Source: Winogradskya humida
Lineage (GTDB): Bacteria > Actinomycetota > Actinomycetes > Mycobacteriales > Micromonosporaceae
Assembly: GCF_016862215.1 (NCBI RefSeq)
Contig: NZ_BOMN01000089.1
Span: 1 to 64,000, forward strand
DNA length: 64,000 bases
Direction: 5' to 3'
The first letter of the stretch is position 1. Each line of letters starts with the position of its first letter. The translations under genes and the position numbers were made by a program. Below, one piece after another: positions 8,951 to 17,394 of the stretch. The notes beneath the pieces are model-generated. The model saw nothing but the letters and a program-made list of their open reading frames with translations. It was not told the DNA's origin and ran no database searches.

Positions 8951-9619
8951 ATGTGGCCGACCATGGATGGGGATGAGTGGCTGGCGGATACTCGCGCTTC
9001 CTACGACACGGTTGCGGAGAGCTACGCGGAGCTGGTGGGCAGGGCGTTGGAGGGGCAGCCGTTTCTGCGGGCGGCGTTGGGACTGTTTGCTGGGCAGGTT
9101 GGTAGTGCTGGTGGCGGGGCTGTGGCTGATGTGGGGTGTGGGCCGGGGCATGTGACGGCGTACTTGCGGGGGCTTGGGGTTGAGGCTTTTGGGGTTGATC
9201 TTTCGCCGGGGATGGTGGAGGTGGCTCGGCGGGAGAATCCGGGGGTTCGGTTTGAGGTGGGGTCTATGACGGAGCTTGCTTTGGGGGATGGGTCGGTGGC
9301 GGGGGTGGTGGCGTTCTGGTCGTTGATTCATGTTCCGGATGAGGGGGTTCCTGGGGTGTTTCGGCAGTTCCGGCGGGTGGTGCGGGATGGGGGGCCGATC
9401 ATGGTCGGGTTTCATGTCGGGGACGGGTCGAGGGTGAAGACGCAGGGGTATGGCGGGCATCCGATGAAGGTTCATGTTCATCGGCGGCGGCCGGAGCGGG
9501 TGGCGGCGTGGATGCGCGACGCGGGGTTCACGGTGCACGCTGAGATGCGGATGGGCCTGGATCAGGGGTTGCCGGGGGCGATCGTGTTCGGGTATGCCGG
9601 GCGGGAATTGTTAAGTTGA
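8951..9619 (+). CDS. SAM-dependent class I methyltransferase
   Basis: A 222-residue Rossmann-fold methyltransferase. Motif I is VADVGCGPGHVTAYLRGLG (about residues 50-68). The acidic SAM-ribose residue follows in AFGVDLSPGMVEVARR, and motif IV-like VAFWSLIHVPDE is near residue 125. It begins with the common small-molecule methyltransferase segment TRASYDTVAESYAEL. The ATG at 8951 has GGAGGG 4 nt upstream; an ATG at 8963 is possible. Codon choice is unlike most neighbours: GGG, GTT and GCG dominate over GGC, GTC and GCC. The substrate cannot be inferred. Confidence 0.87.
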   Translation: MWPTMDGDEWLADTRASYDTVAESYAELVGRALEGQPFLRAALGLFAGQVGSAGGGAVADVGCGPGHVTAYLRGLGVEAFGVDLSPGMVEVARRENPGVRFEVGSMTELALGDGSVAGVVAFWSLIHVPDEGVPGVFRQFRRVVRDGGPIMVGFHVGDGSRVKTQGYGGHPMKVHVHRRRPERVAAWMRDAGFTVHAEMRMGLDQGLPGAIVFGYAGRELLS

Positions 9620-10261
9620 TCTTTGAAAGTTCTTGCGGGTGCTGCGGGTGGCGGGCAGACGCCCGACCAGCGGCCATGGGCGACGGACGCGAGTAGTTAG
9701 CAAAGCTTCCTGCAAATTCGGGGCGACATACAGGACAAACACCGCCGTGACATCGAGCGGCGTCGCTTTACCGGGCGGAAACACCTTGATAACTTTTCGG
9801 GGACTTGCGCAAGAAGTTTCAGCCGGTCCCCTGCGCAAGAAGTTCAGTCCGATCCTCAGTCGCACGAAGCTCAGCCCAGGCCATTACTGGGCGCCAAGCT
9901 CAGTCCAGCCACCACTACCACCAAGCTCAGCCCGGCCACCACCACCAAGCTCAGCCCGGCCACCGTTGGTGCCAAGCGCAGCCCGGTTGCCACAAGCGCC
10001 GAGCTAAGGCCCGGCTGCCACCGGCGCCAAGCTCAAGCCCAGCCACCGTCAGCCCAAGCCCAAGCCCCGCCACCGTCGGCCCAAGCCCAAGCTCAAGCCC
10101 AGCCACCGTCGGGCCAAGCCCAAGCCCCGCCACCACTAGCGCCAGGCTCAAGTCCAGCCGCCACCGGCGCCGAGATCAGTCCCGTCCCCCTCGCCCCAGG
10201 TTCAGCCCGGTCCCCCAGAAACCGGGCAAGGACCAGGAACCCCGTCCCCAGGAGGCTCCCC
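9620..10261. other. Gene-free leader region of the amylase with low-complexity repeats
   Basis: No credible gene is seen. From about 9840 to 10200 the DNA is a degenerate tandem array of units such as CCAAGCTCAGCCCGGCCACC. Frames through it are Pro/Ser/His- or Gly/Leu-rich without family features. The array is followed by CAGGAGG immediately before the amylase start. Confidence 0.7.
9804..9847 (+). promoter_or_regulatory. Candidate LacI/MalR-type operators upstream of amylase
   Basis: CTTGCGCAAG (9804-9813) is a perfect 10-bp palindrome with the central CG usual in LacI-family operators. The segment TGCGCAAGAAGTTCAG following its centre recurs with one base change at 9832-9847. Actinobacterial amylase promoters are known to be controlled by LacI-family MalR-type repressors. 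The match here is by resemblance only, and the site is about 420 bp from the start codon. Confidence 0.4.
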
Positions 10262-12046
10262 ATGCGTACCCGTAAGTTGTTGGCTGCCGCGGCGACCGCG
10301 CTCATCGCGGCTACCGGATTTGCCGTCGGCGTAATCAATGCGACGGCTTCCGAGGCGTCGCCGGCGTCGCCCGGTGCCAAAGATGTGATCGTTCATCTCT
10401 TTGAGTGGCCGTGGTCGTCGGTGGCGAATGAGTGCACCTCGGTGCTGGGCCCTAAGGGGTTCGGTGGGGTGCAGGTGTCGCCGCCTCAGGAGCATGTGGT
10501 GCTGCCGGGCCAGGGTTATCCGTGGTGGCAGGACTATCAGCCGGTGAGTTACCAGCTTTCGACGCGGCGGGGTGACCGGAATGCGTTTGCGAGCATGGTG
10601 TCGACGTGCCACGCGGCGGGCGTGAAGATCTATGTGGACGCGGTTGTCAACCACATGGCCGGTGGGGCTTCTTCGGGTACGGGGAGCGGTGGCTCGGCGT
10701 ACAGCCATTATGCGTACCCGTCGGTGGCTTACGGGACGGACGACTTCCATCATTGTGGGCGCAACGGGAACGATGACATCGCGAACTACGGGGACCGGTG
10801 GGAGGTTCAGAACTGCGAGCTGGTTGATCTTTCCGACCTGAAGACCGAGTCGTCGTACGTGCGGGGGAAGCTCACGGCGTACCTCAATGATCTGGTGGGT
10901 CTGGGGGTGGACGGTTTCCGGGTTGATGCCGCGAAGCACATGCCGGCCGCTGATATGGCCGCGTTTCTCGACCCGGTGAACGGGGATCCGTATGTGTTCT
11001 CGGAGGTCATCGAGGGTGGGTCGGGTGAGCCGACGCCGGAGGAGTACACGGGGATCGGCGATGTGACGGAATTCCGTTACGGCGATGTGGTGGGGACCGC
11101 GTTCAAGGATGGCAACCTGTCGAACCTGAACAACCTGGCGGGGTCGATGCGGCTGGGCAGCGGTGACGCGGTGGCTTTCATCGACAACCATGACACGCAG
11201 CGCAACGGCCGGGCGAAGCTGACCTACAAGGACGGCACGAGCTACGCGCTGAGTGAGGCTTTCATGATCGCGTACCCGTACGGCGTACCTCAGGTGATGT
11301 CGAGCTTCACCTTCTCCAACAATGATGCCGGGCCGCCCGCCGCGAGCAACGGCACCACCTCCGCCGTGAGCTGTGGCAACGGCTGGCAGTGCGAGCACCG
11401 GGCGCGCACCACGGCGAACATGGTGGCGCTGCGCAACGCGGCGACCGGCACCGCGGTGAGCAACTGGTGGAGCAACGGGTCCAACCAGATCGCGTTCGGG
11501 CGGGGCAGCGCGGCGTATGTGGCGTTCAACCGGTCCGGATCGGCGCTCAGCCGCACGTTCCAGACCTCGCTGCCCGCCGGCACCTACTGCGACGTGATGG
11601 CCGGTGACTTCACCAACGGTGCTTGCACGGGTACGGCGTACACGGTGGACAGCAGCGGGCAGTTCACGGCGACCGTGGCGGCCAGCGCGGCGCTGGCGCT
11701 GCACATCAACGCGCGGGGAAGCGGATCGACCAACCCCCCGACCGGGTGCACCACCGCGGCGATCGCGTTCGAGTCGAACACCACGACCACGTTCGGCCAG
11801 AACGTCTTCGTCACCGGGAACACCGCGGCGCTCGGCAACTGGGACCCCGCGAGCGCCGTGGCGCTGTCGTCGGCGGCCTACCCGGTGTGGAAGGCGACCG
11901 TGACGCTGCCCGGAAACACCGCGGTGCAGTACAAGTACATCAAGAAGGAGGGCTCCACGGTGGTCTGGGAGAGCGACCCGAACCGTACGCGGACCACGCC
12001 CTCTGCCACGCCCTGCTCCGCGACATGGGCCGACACCTGGCGCTAA
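10262..12046 (+). CDS. amyA: Secreted alpha-amylase with C-terminal starch-binding domain (GH13 + CBM20)
   Basis: The 594-residue enzyme hydrolyses internal alpha-1,4 bonds of starch outside the cell. A Sec signal peptide covers residues 1 to about 30 (MRTRKL, hydrophobic core, ATASEA). The GH13 catalytic residues are all visible: nucleophile Asp222 in GVDGFRVDAAKHM, acid/base Glu248 in VFSEVIEG, and Asp311 in FIDNHDTQ; region I is VDAVVNHM. It matches the Streptomyces-type amylases. The last ~100 residues, after a short Gly/Ser/Pro linker, form a CBM20 (TTTTFGQNVFVTGNTAALGNWDP through YKYIKKEGSTVVWE). CAGGAGG precedes the ATG. A 13-bp hairpin follows the stop. Confidence 0.95.
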   Translation: MRTRKLLAAAATALIAATGFAVGVINATASEASPASPGAKDVIVHLFEWPWSSVANECTSVLGPKGFGGVQVSPPQEHVVLPGQGYPWWQDYQPVSYQLSTRRGDRNAFASMVSTCHAAGVKIYVDAVVNHMAGGASSGTGSGGSAYSHYAYPSVAYGTDDFHHCGRNGNDDIANYGDRWEVQNCELVDLSDLKTESSYVRGKLTAYLNDLVGLGVDGFRVDAAKHMPAADMAAFLDPVNGDPYVFSEVIEGGSGEPTPEEYTGIGDVTEFRYGDVVGTAFKDGNLSNLNNLAGSMRLGSGDAVAFIDNHDTQRNGRAKLTYKDGTSYALSEAFMIAYPYGVPQVMSSFTFSNNDAGPPAASNGTTSAVSCGNGWQCEHRARTTANMVALRNAATGTAVSNWWSNGSNQIAFGRGSAAYVAFNRSGSALSRTFQTSLPAGTYCDVMAGDFTNGACTGTAYTVDSSGQFTATVAASAALALHINARGSGSTNPPTGCTTAAIAFESNTTTTFGQNVFVTGNTAALGNWDPASAVALSSAAYPVWKATVTLPGNTAVQYKYIKKEGSTVVWESDPNRTRTTPSATPCSATWADTWR

Positions 12047-12079
12047 GCGGGCAAACCGACCAGGGTCACGTATGCCATG

Positions 12080-12112
12080 CCGATCGGTCGCACATCCAGT
12101 GCGACCGATCGG
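12080..12112 (+). terminator. 13-bp perfect hairpin after the amylase
   Basis: CCGATCGGTCGCA (12080-12092) and its exact complement (12100-12112) are separated by 7 nt, 33 bp after the amylase stop. Confidence 0.8.
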
Positions 12113-12193
12113 TCGCGTTCAGCCCGATGCTCATCTCCAACGTGATGGTCGTTCATAAACAAGAACAGAACAGACCGGTGGAGGTACTCGCAC

Positions 12194-12565
12194 ATGCCCG
12201 AGATGGACGTCGCCCTCAAAGACGCGATGCAGATCGACGGCGCGATCGGCGTCGCGCTCGTGGATTACACCAGTGGGATGGCGCTGGGTATCGCCGGCGG
12301 CAGCAAGGACTTCGACCTCGCCGTGGCCGCGGCGGGCAACACCGATGTGGTGCGGTCGAAGTTGCGGGCCATGGAGATGCTCGGCATCCGTGAGCAGATC
12401 GAGGACATCCTGATCACGCTGGACAACCAGTACCACATGATCCGCCCGCTGAAGGGCCGCTCCGGGGAGGGCCTGTTCCTGTACCTGGCGCTCACCAAGA
12501 CCCGGGCCAACCTCGCGATGGCCCGCCACCAGCTCAAACGCATCGAGGCCGCGCTCGACGTCTGA
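12194..12565 (+). CDS. Roadblock/LC7-domain protein
   Basis: A 123-residue single-domain protein with the Roadblock/LC7 pattern: GAIGVALVDYTSGMALG strand pair, helix, then SGEGLFLYLALTKTRANLAMARHQLKRIE. Proteins of this family regulate small Ras-like GTPases (MglB with MglA is the model), and in actinobacteria they often sit in multi-gene 'conservon' sets with a kinase and a GTPase. None of those partners is next to this gene. GGAGG lies about 10 nt before the ATG. A stem-loop follows the stop, so it looks monocistronic. Function unknown. Confidence 0.8.
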   Translation: MPEMDVALKDAMQIDGAIGVALVDYTSGMALGIAGGSKDFDLAVAAAGNTDVVRSKLRAMEMLGIREQIEDILITLDNQYHMIRPLKGRSGEGLFLYLALTKTRANLAMARHQLKRIEAALDV

Positions 12566-12579
12566 GCGCCGCAGGACGC

Positions 12580-12624
12580 GGCCCGGCCGTACCCGAGCTC
12601 GCTGTCGGCGGGTACGACCGGGCC
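12580..12624 (+). terminator. 15-bp hairpin after the Roadblock gene
   Basis: GGCCCGGCCGTACCC (12580-12594) pairs with 12610-12624 with a single G-U position, 15-nt loop. Confidence 0.75.
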
Positions 12625-12732
12625 GCCCTCTCGCAAGCCCGCTCTCTCGACAAATGGACATCACCGCATTACCGTTTCCGGCGTGTTGCGCGGCGAACAC
12701 ACGTTCGCATAGCGAACAGCGGAGGTGGCGTG

Positions 12733-14187
12733 ATGGATAGGGCACTGCTCATCGGCGGCGAGGACGTCCCGGCCGCCGACGGGCGCACCACCGAGGACCG
12801 CAACCCGCACACCGGCCAGGTCATCGCGCACGTGGCCGCCGCGGGACCGGCCGATGTCACCCGCGCCGTCGACGCCGCAGCCTCAGCGTTCCCCGGCTGG
12901 TCCGAGGCCCCGCCCGCGCATCGCCGCAAGATCCTGAACCGCGCCGGTGACCTCCTCGAGGAACGCGCCGCCGACGCCGCCGCGCTGATGGCGAGCGAGA
13001 CCGGCGGTACGCTCGGCTGGTCGATGTTCAACGTGGGCCTGGCCTCGTCGATGCTGCGGGAGGCCGCCGCGCTGACCACCCTGCCGATCGGTGAGGTTCT
13101 CGCCGGCGACAACCCCGACGCGCTGTCGCTCGCGATCCGGCAACCGGCCGGGGTGGTCGCGGCGTTCGCGCCCTGGAACGCGCCGCTCATCCTCGGCGCG
13201 CGGGCGATCGCCGCACCGCTGGCGGCCGGTAACACGGTGGTGGTCAAGGCCAGCGAGGATGCGCCCCTGGCCTGCGCGCTGTTCCTGGCGGATCTGTTGC
13301 GTGATGCCGGCTTGGCTCCGGGCGTACTCAACGTCATCACGAACGACCCGGCAGATGCCGCAGCCGTCGCCGAGACCTTGATCTCCGATCCCCGGGTACG
13401 CCGGGTGAACTTCACCGGTTCGACCAGGGTCGGCCGCCGCATCGGTGAGCTCGCCGCGCACCACCTCAAGCCCGCGGTCCTGGAGCTGGGCGGCAAGAAC
13501 GCGGTGCTCGTCCTCGACGACGCGGACCTGGAATACGCGGTCAACGCCGTCGCGTTCGGCGCCTACCTCAACTCGGGTCAGATCTGCATGTCCGCCGACC
13601 GTGTCCTGGTGCACCGCGCGGTCGCGGACGAGTTCGCGGCGCGGCTCGCGGAGAAGGCGAAAGGCCTGCCGTCCGGCGACCCGGCCGATCCGCACACGGT
13701 GATCGGGCCGTTGATCAACCCCGCGGCAGCCGGGCGCGTGGCCGGTCTGGTCGACGAGGCCGCGGCCCAGGGCGCCAGGATCCTTGCAGGCGGCGGTACG
13801 CCCACAGGTGCCCACTATCCCGCCACCGTGGTCGCCGGCGTAACACCGTCGATGCGCATCCACACCGAGGAACTGTTCGGCCCGGTGTGCACGGTCCTCA
13901 CCGTCGCGGACGAGGACGAAGCGGTGTCGGTCGCCAACGACAGCCCGTACGGCCTGACCGCCGGCATCCTGACCCGCGACCTCGCCCGCGGCCTCCGCGT
14001 CGCCCGCCGCCTGCGCACCGGCATCGCCCACGTCAACGACCAGTCCGTCGACGACGACCCGACCGCCCCGTTCGGCGGCGTCGGCGAATCGGGTTATGGC
14101 CGTTTCGGGGGCCGCGCCGGCGTAGAGGCCTTCACCGACCTCCGCTGGATCACCCTCCAGCAACGCCCGAAACAGTTCCCCTTCTGA
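12733..14187 (+). CDS. Aldehyde dehydrogenase (vanillin/salicylaldehyde dehydrogenase-like)
   Basis: A 484-residue NAD(P)-dependent aldehyde dehydrogenase. Catalytic Cys285 lies in NSGQICMSADR and general-base Glu251 in LELGGKN; the cofactor-site motif FTGSTRVGRRIGE and the PWNAP segment are intact. Overall it is most like the vanillin/salicylaldehyde/benzaldehyde dehydrogenase branch, but the aldehyde is not known. GGAGG ends 7 nt before the chosen ATG; the GTG immediately upstream (12730) is possible. It is the only gene between two strong structures, a hairpin before and a 44-bp tandem duplication after. Confidence 0.9.
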   Translation: MDRALLIGGEDVPAADGRTTEDRNPHTGQVIAHVAAAGPADVTRAVDAAASAFPGWSEAPPAHRRKILNRAGDLLEERAADAAALMASETGGTLGWSMFNVGLASSMLREAAALTTLPIGEVLAGDNPDALSLAIRQPAGVVAAFAPWNAPLILGARAIAAPLAAGNTVVVKASEDAPLACALFLADLLRDAGLAPGVLNVITNDPADAAAVAETLISDPRVRRVNFTGSTRVGRRIGELAAHHLKPAVLELGGKNAVLVLDDADLEYAVNAVAFGAYLNSGQICMSADRVLVHRAVADEFAARLAEKAKGLPSGDPADPHTVIGPLINPAAAGRVAGLVDEAAAQGARILAGGGTPTGAHYPATVVAGVTPSMRIHTEELFGPVCTVLTVADEDEAVSVANDSPYGLTAGILTRDLARGLRVARRLRTGIAHVNDQSVDDDPTAPFGGVGESGYGRFGGRAGVEAFTDLRWITLQQRPKQFPF

Positions 14188-14194
14188 GAGCTTT

Positions 14195-14282
14195 CCGGTC
14201 GCGCGCGAGCAGGCCGAGCGGCACGAGCAGGGCCGAGTCCGGTCGCGCGCGAGCAGGCCGAGCGGCGCGAGCAGGGCCGAGC
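14195..14282. repeat. 44-bp tandem duplication after the aldehyde dehydrogenase
   Basis: Two copies (14195-14238 and 14239-14282) beginning CCGGTCGCGCGCGAGCAGG differ at only two positions. They fill the whole gap between two convergent stop codons. Confidence 0.92.
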
Positions 14283-14290
14283 GGGCAGGA

Positions 14291-14869
14291 CTAGACGAGC
14301 GAGCCGGGCGGCCAGGCGAGTGCGGCGACCGCTTCCAGCTCGGCCCGGGTCGCGCCGTCGCGGGCCTGCTGGGACATCCCCTGGAGGATCGTTCCCGCGT
14401 AACGCGCCCGGGTCGCGGGTGCCGGCTCGCCGTCCGCGCGTAACCGCTCCTCAATCGACAGCAGATTGCCGTTGCGGATGTCGCGCAGTTCGTCGGCGAT
14501 GTCGGCCGCGTCGGGCGAGCAGTGGACGGCGCTGCTGATGACCAGGCAGCCGCGCGGGTGGGCGTCGGCGGTGAACGCGGCGGCGGCACGGTGCAGGGCC
14601 AGCGCGATCCCGCCGTATGCCGTCGGTTCCTCGTCGAGGGCGTCGCCGAAATAGGCGCCCCACGTCACCTGATAAAGGGCGACAACCTCGCGGAAGAGCG
14701 CCTTCTTGTCACCGAACGCGGCGTACAGGCTGGGTGGGGTGATGCCCATCGCCCCCGTGAGCCGGGCGACGGAGGCCGCGTCGAAGCCGTGCTCCCAGAA
14801 TGTCATCAGGGCCGCGCGCAATGCCGCCTCCCGGTCGAAGCCGCGCGGTCGTCCCAGGGTCGGTGTCAC
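14291..14869 (-). CDS. TetR/AcrR-family regulator
   Basis: A 192-residue TetR repressor. The N-terminal helix-turn-helix reads ALRAALMTFWEHGFDAASVARL, then ITPPSLYAAFGDKKALFREVV, the usual recognition helix and post-helix signature. The start is a GTG at 14867-14869. The C-terminal domain (WGAYFGDALDEEP to the end) resembles the branch with a conserved HPRGCLVISSAVH segment found near aldehyde, SDR and reductase genes. It is divergent from the SDR gene at 14947 and most probably represses it. Convergent to the aldehyde dehydrogenase. Confidence 0.9.
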   Translation of the reverse strand: MTPTLGRPRGFDREAALRAALMTFWEHGFDAASVARLTGAMGITPPSLYAAFGDKKALFREVVALYQVTWGAYFGDALDEEPTAYGGIALALHRAAAAFTADAHPRGCLVISSAVHCSPDAADIADELRDIRNGNLLSIEERLRADGEPAPATRARYAGTILQGMSQQARDGATRAELEAVAALAWPPGSLV

Positions 14870-14887
14870 CCCAGCATTCTATAGCGC

Positions 14888-14902
14888 GCACTACGGAAGT
14901 GC
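14888..14902. promoter_or_regulatory. Candidate TetR operator between TetR and SDR genes
   Basis: GCACTACGGAAGTGC is a 5-bp inverted repeat with a 5-bp spacer. CTACGGA recurs about 40 bp to the right. Its position between the divergent genes suggests the binding site of the adjacent TetR protein. Confidence 0.45.
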
Positions 14903-14946
14903 TACTACGGTCTCATTCCATAGTGGTCGCTACGGAAAGGGATTCC

Positions 14947-15720
14947 ATGGGCATGCTGGAGGGAAAGACCGCACTGGTCACGGGGGCGGGCCGGGGCATC
15001 GGCCGGGCGATCGCCGTGCGGCTGGCGGCGGACGGCGCACTGGTCGGCGTGCACTACGGCAGCAGCCGGGCCGGCGCCGAGCAGACCGTCGCGCAGATCC
15101 GTGCCGCCGGCGGTGCCGCGTTCCCGGTCGCGGCGCGGCTGGGCGAGCCCGGTGACGCCGAGCGGCTGTGGGCGGGCTTCGATCGGGGGCTGGCAGAGCT
15201 CGGCGCCGTCCCCGGCCTGGACATCCTGGTGAACAACGCCGGCATCCCGCACTCCCCCGGCCTCGCCGAGATCACCCCGGAGCAGTTCGACGAGATCTTC
15301 GCGGTCAACGTCAAGGCGCCGTTCTTCCTCGTCCGCGCGGGCCTGGACCGGATGCGTGACCACGGCCGCATCGTGAACATCTCGTCCGGGGTGACGCGGG
15401 TGGCGTCGCCGGGGATCCTCGCGTATTCGATGACCAAGGGCGCTCTCGACACGTTCTCGTTCACCCTGGCCCAGGCGGTCGGCGGCCGTGGGATCACGGT
15501 GAATTCCGTGTCGCCCGGGGTCATCGACACCGACGCGAATGCCGGCTGGCTACGCGACGATCCGCAGGCGCAGCAACGCGCGGCGGCGTACTCCCCGATG
15601 AACCGGATCGGGCAGCCCGCCGACGTCGCCGACCTCGTGGCCATGGTGGTGTCCCCGGACGCCCGCTGGCTCACCGGCCAGGACATCGACGCGACGGGCG
15701 GCGCGGTCCTAACCGGGTAG
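14947..15720 (+). CDS. Short-chain dehydrogenase/reductase (3-oxoacyl reductase-like)
   Basis: A 257-residue classical SDR. The cofactor motif TGAGRGIG is at residues 12-19, the NNAG motif at about 96-99, and the catalytic Ser147, Tyr160 and Lys164 (SSG...YSMTK) are complete. The C-terminal SPGVIDTD segment is standard. AAAGGGA lies just before the ATG. A second ATG two codons later is possible. The divergent TetR gene probably controls it. Substrate unknown. The stop codon is followed by two 21-bp copies that repeat a stop in frame. Confidence 0.9.
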   Translation: MGMLEGKTALVTGAGRGIGRAIAVRLAADGALVGVHYGSSRAGAEQTVAQIRAAGGAAFPVAARLGEPGDAERLWAGFDRGLAELGAVPGLDILVNNAGIPHSPGLAEITPEQFDEIFAVNVKAPFFLVRAGLDRMRDHGRIVNISSGVTRVASPGILAYSMTKGALDTFSFTLAQAVGGRGITVNSVSPGVIDTDANAGWLRDDPQAQQRAAAYSPMNRIGQPADVADLVAMVVSPDARWLTGQDIDATGGAVLTG

Positions 15721-15773
15721 AGCCAGGGCCGAGCCGGGTAGAGCCAGGGCCGAGCCTGGTAAAGCCAGGGCCG
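15721..15773 (+). repeat. 21-bp tandem repeat copying the SDR stop codon
   Basis: Units of the type AGCCAGGGCCGAGCCGGGTAG follow the SDR stop (TAG, 15718-15720). Copy 1 ends in TAG and copy 2 in TAA, both in the SDR frame. A third copy is partial. Confidence 0.88.
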
Positions 15774-15840
15774 CGCAAGCCGAGCCCGGGGAATGCACTG
15801 AGCAGACATTTCGTTTGATCGGGTACGCCATGCTGGTCGA

Positions 15841-17388
15841 ATGCCCACCCTGGACGGTCTCGCCGGGAACCCCGCCCTCCCGGAAGCCCTCGCGCGCCGG
15901 CTCCTGGCACACCGAGGCGGCCGCGGCGAGCTCGCCGGCCGCCCGGACCTGACCGCCACCCTGATCGATGCCATCATCGCCACGGACGACGAGCGGCTCC
16001 TGTTCTCCCTGGCCCGCAATCCCCACGTGCTCCCAGCCGTCCGCCTCCGCCTCACCGCCCACCCGGACCCCAGCGTCCGCACCGGCCTCGCCCGCGACGT
16101 CACCCGAAAACTGTCCCCCGGCCCGCCCCTGGCGATCCGCACCCTGCCCCACGGCCCGCCCCCGGCAATCCGCAACCTGTCCGACGGCCCGGCCCCGGCA
16201 ATCCGCAAGCCGCCCGGCCGGCTGCCCGAGGGCCTGGACCCGGCGAGCCGTGAGCTGTTTTCCCGGCTGGTCGACGACCCGGAGCCGAGGGTTCGCGAGG
16301 AGCTTGCCAAGAACGACAGGATGCCCGCCGAGCTGCGCGCACGCCTGGCTCATGACCCGGCGCCCGAGGTGCGCGCCGTGCTCGCCCGGTGGTGGACGCG
16401 GGCGCCGGAGGACGTGCGGCGGATCCTGCTGACCGATCCGTCCGGCGAGGTCCGGGCCCACGCGTGCGCTCTCTACTACGCCCGGCGGCCGTACCCTGTG
16501 CCGCCCGCGGACCTGGTCGAGGCGCTGCTCGCCGATCCGCTCACCCGGGCGGGCGCGGTCCGGCACGCGACGTTCCGTGAGGAGTTGGCCGGCGATCCGG
16601 ACGAGCAGGTGCGCCGTCAGGTGGCGGAACACCCCGGACTTCCCCCGCAGGTCCGGGCGCGGCTGGCGGATGATCCCCATCCGGCCGTACGGATCGGGGT
16701 CTTCGCCCGCGCCGACACCCCCGGCCCGATGCGTCAGGCCATCCACTCCTGGGTCACCGACCGGTCCGGCCCGATCGACCTGGACCTGGACCTGGACGAC
16801 GACGCCCTTCTCCATCGCGTCGAGGCCACCATGGCCGCCGGCGAACTGGAGGAGCTCAGCCTGCCCTGGGTCACCGCGGACCCCCTGCCCCACCTGTCAT
16901 CGCCCTACGTCTGTTTCCGCGTCTCCGCGGCCCGGAGCCCGGAACTTCCGCCCGGCGCGGTGGCGCAACTGCTCGCCGACGAGCAGAGCATCGTGCGCAC
17001 GACCATGGCCGGGACGGCGCCGCACCTGGTCGACGTCGCCACCGCGGAACGTATCGACCGCACGTTCCAGCCGGAGAAACGGACGGAGTGGCGCCCGGCC
17101 GACCTCGTCACGTTCCCGCCGGAGGTTCTGCGCCGCCTCGCGAGCGACACCGACCCTCGCATGCGCCGCCTCGCACCCCGCGACCCGGACCTGCCACCCG
17201 AGCTCGCCGCCCGGCTGGCCGCCGACCCGGACATCACCGTCCGCCGCGAGATCGGCCGCCACCCGAACCTGCCCGTCGCGTCGCTGATCACCCTGCTGGC
17301 CGACGAGCACGTGGGTGAGGACGCCGCCGCCAATCCGTCGCTCCCGATCGCCGAAATGACCCGCCTGCTCACCGAGGCCGGCCTGTGA
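15841..17388 (+). CDS. Leucine-rich-repeat-variant / HEAT-like repeat protein
   Basis: A 515-residue, probably cytoplasmic, solenoid protein. About 15 helical units share a pattern of NP-x-LP-x-x-L-x-x-x-LA-x-DP-x-x-x-VR-x-x-LA, as in LARNPHVLPAVRLRLTAHPD and VAEHPGLPPQVRARLADDPH. This matches the LRV/armadillo-like proteins common in actinobacteria, whose roles are mostly unknown and presumably protein binding. Residues 91-123 break the solenoid with three copies of an 11-residue unit (LSPGPPLAIRT type). There is no signal peptide or membrane segment. It is likely monocistronic and convergent to the CoA-transferase gene. Confidence 0.75.
   Translation: MPTLDGLAGNPALPEALARRLLAHRGGRGELAGRPDLTATLIDAIIATDDERLLFSLARNPHVLPAVRLRLTAHPDPSVRTGLARDVTRKLSPGPPLAIRTLPHGPPPAIRNLSDGPAPAIRKPPGRLPEGLDPASRELFSRLVDDPEPRVREELAKNDRMPAELRARLAHDPAPEVRAVLARWWTRAPEDVRRILLTDPSGEVRAHACALYYARRPYPVPPADLVEALLADPLTRAGAVRHATFREELAGDPDEQVRRQVAEHPGLPPQVRARLADDPHPAVRIGVFARADTPGPMRQAIHSWVTDRSGPIDLDLDLDDDALLHRVEATMAAGELEELSLPWVTADPLPHLSSPYVCFRVSAARSPELPPGAVAQLLADEQSIVRTTMAGTAPHLVDVATAERIDRTFQPEKRTEWRPADLVTFPPEVLRRLASDTDPRMRRLAPRDPDLPPELAARLAADPDITVRREIGRHPNLPVASLITLLADEHVGEDAAANPSLPIAEMTRLLTEAGL
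16111..16209 (+). repeat. Three tandem 33-bp units in the LRV protein gene
   Basis: In-frame units encode LSPGPPLAIRT, LPHGPPPAIRN and LSDGPAPAIRK, a proline-rich insert between solenoid repeats. Confidence 0.9.
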
Positions 17389-17394
17389 TCAGGG

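Noticed and set aside
9805..10275. Pro/Ser/His-rich frame before the amylase
   Set aside because: It reads the low-complexity array, overlaps the amylase signal peptide start and resembles no protein.
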